A stretch of DNA of 22,512 nt, from positions 1 through 22,512 of IMG/VR virus record IMGVR_UViG_3300044678_001353. One strand, given 5' to 3'. How positions within the stretch are numbered: the stretch's first letter is position 1; each line of letters begins with the position of its first letter. Shown one piece after another: positions 21,695-22,512 of this stretch. Source of the stretch: a virus. The notes below the pieces were generated by a model that was given only the letters and a program-made list of their open reading frames with translations, was not told the origin of the DNA and searched no databases. The position numbers were made by a program, and so were the translations under genes.

Positions 21695-22512
21695 ATGCCT
21701 ATCTATCAGATCACCAATGATGCTACTGGTGTTACTCTTGAATTGGAAGGCGATAAAGACCCCACTCAAGAGGATATAAATAAGGCGTTCGCTTTTGCTG
21801 GTAAACAAAAGTATCCGAATGCTCCAGTTCTTGAGGCACCACCAAGCCTGTACGAGAAGGCCAAATCGGTCGCTCCGGCATTCGCCCGTATTGCCGCTCC
21901 TTTTGCGTTTGGAACTCCAATGCCGCAAGATCTTGCGACCGTTGGAAGAACCATCCAGCAGGTCACTGGTGGTGAGCCAAAGCAGGGAATGCTCGAAGGT
22001 GCATCTCGTATCGACAAGGAAGGCATCATGGCCCTCTTGTCAGCTTCTCCTGAGAAGCGTGAATTGGGAGCGTCTCTAGGCGCAAAAGCCGCTGACATTG
22101 CAAGGATTGTTACTCCAGGACTTCGGGCTGTTCCAGAATCAGTGACTCGTCCGGCGGGGGAAGTGGCGGGCCAAGTTGCCGCTGACCTTCTGTCTCCGAT
22201 GAACCTGATGACTCTTGGGATTGCTGGAGCCGCTGGAGAAGCTGCTCGAATTCCAAGATCTGTTGCTGCTGCCACTGAGTCATTTGCTGAAGCCACAGCC
22301 CCTTCTGCTGCTCGCGCTGCACAGATTGCGGATCTCACTCGCGCTGGAGAGGCGGCTCGCGCAACTGAGCAAGTTGGCCAAGCCATCCCCGCTGTTCTTG
22401 CTCCCGAGGTAACCCGTGGTGCCGCTGAATCAACCGGTGTTGCATTGCAGACCATCGCTGATCCAGAAGCTACTCCAGAGCAGAAGCTCAAGGCTTCATA
22501 CGAAGCGGCTAT
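21695..22512 (+). CDS. Large virion protein, N-terminal part only (cut by window end)
   Basis: Open frame from ATG 21695 with no stop through the end of the window (272 complete codons). The first 35 residues MPIYQITNDATGVTLELEGD, then KDPTQEDINKAFAFAGKQKY, match a short N-terminal module I know from very large phage virion proteins ('MPxYxVTDPxTGxTLxLxGDxPPTExDI...'). The following 150 residues are Pro/Ala-rich with AKSVAPAFARIAAPFAFGTP and then a Gly/Ala hydrophobic stretch (LMTLGIAGAAGEAARIP). The last part is long Ala/Glu helix. Probably the first part of a large ejection or internal core protein, perhaps with a lytic transglycosylase or peptidase beyond the window. The start has no strong ribosome site. 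Confidence 0.75.
   Translation, partial: MPIYQITNDATGVTLELEGDKDPTQEDINKAFAFAGKQKYPNAPVLEAPPSLYEKAKSVAPAFARIAAPFAFGTPMPQDLATVGRTIQQVTGGEPKQGMLEGASRIDKEGIMALLSASPEKRELGASLGAKAADIARIVTPGLRAVPESVTRPAGEVAGQVAADLLSPMNLMTLGIAGAAGEAARIPRSVAAATESFAEATAPSAARAAQIADLTRAGEAARATEQVGQAIPAVLAPEVTRGAAESTGVALQTIADPEATPEQKLKASYEAA

Noticed and set aside
21766-22491. 241-residue - strand open frame at the window end
   Set aside because: The + strand frame from ATG 21695 is open to the end and matches a known phage N-terminal module; the - strand product is Ala/Ser/Arg-rich shadow.
1-22512. CRISPR array, tRNA genes, insertion sequences, integrase or attachment sites
   Set aside because: No regularly spaced direct repeats, cloverleaf-like runs, transposase or recombinase motifs were noticed by eye; a tRNAscan or repeat search could still find what I missed.

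Overview
The window is part of a tailed double-stranded DNA bacteriophage (or prophage) genome. Every supportable gene lies on the + strand. Genes are tightly packed and many stop/start codons overlap (ATGA, TGATG, TAATG). No host metabolic, ribosomal, tRNA or integration genes were seen. The set of terminase large subunit, P22-type portal, coiled-coil scaffold, N4-gp56-type major capsid protein, a neck/adaptor candidate, a hub/nozzle candidate and several internal-virion (ejection) candidates fits a short-tailed podovirus-like particle. No tape measure, tail sheath or tail tube gene is visible. The host cannot be named from the sequence. Some starts have clear Shine-Dalgarno sites (before 1579, 3778, 4017, 7529, 11891 and 18746) and others have CA/AT-rich leaders with none.

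Layout. 20-3462: packaging and portal genes, with a very G-rich + strand. 3462-4957: five small genes (a Cys-cluster protein, a small basic conserved phage protein, a cupin, a 52-residue basic protein and an unknown). 5013-7130: scaffold and major capsid protein, followed by a strong stem-loop at 7177-7210. 7255-8311: four small structural or unknown genes. 8313-15615: a large accessory block. It holds a 586-residue fibre, a DUF7936-like protein, a run of very small membrane/lipoprotein genes that look like a lysis cassette without its endolysin, a tail-associated protein, a tiny zinc-ribbon ORF, two paralogous virion-like proteins, another tail-like protein and a second fibre with 12-residue repeats. 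15615-18337: neck/adaptor and hub candidates. 18334-22512: a GNAT-like protein followed by a run of Ala/Gln-rich or coiled-coil proteins likely to be internal virion or ejection proteins. The last of these runs off the window end.

How it fits together. TerL packages DNA through the portal into a head built from the major capsid protein on the scaffold. The adaptor and hub close the neck, the fibres and paralogous surface-like proteins probably handle host recognition, and the 18.3-22.5 kb proteins probably leave the particle with the DNA. The fibre and lysis block sits between the capsid and neck genes and looks like the accessory, exchangeable part of this virion module. I found no defence island, CRISPR array, insertion sequence, reverse transcriptase (diversity-generating) system or recombinase. 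The most interesting items are the unlisted micro-genes in the lysis-like cassette, a doubtful reading frame near 13.6-13.8 kb, the post-capsid stem-loop, the strand-composition switch and the inserted repeat domain in the hub protein.
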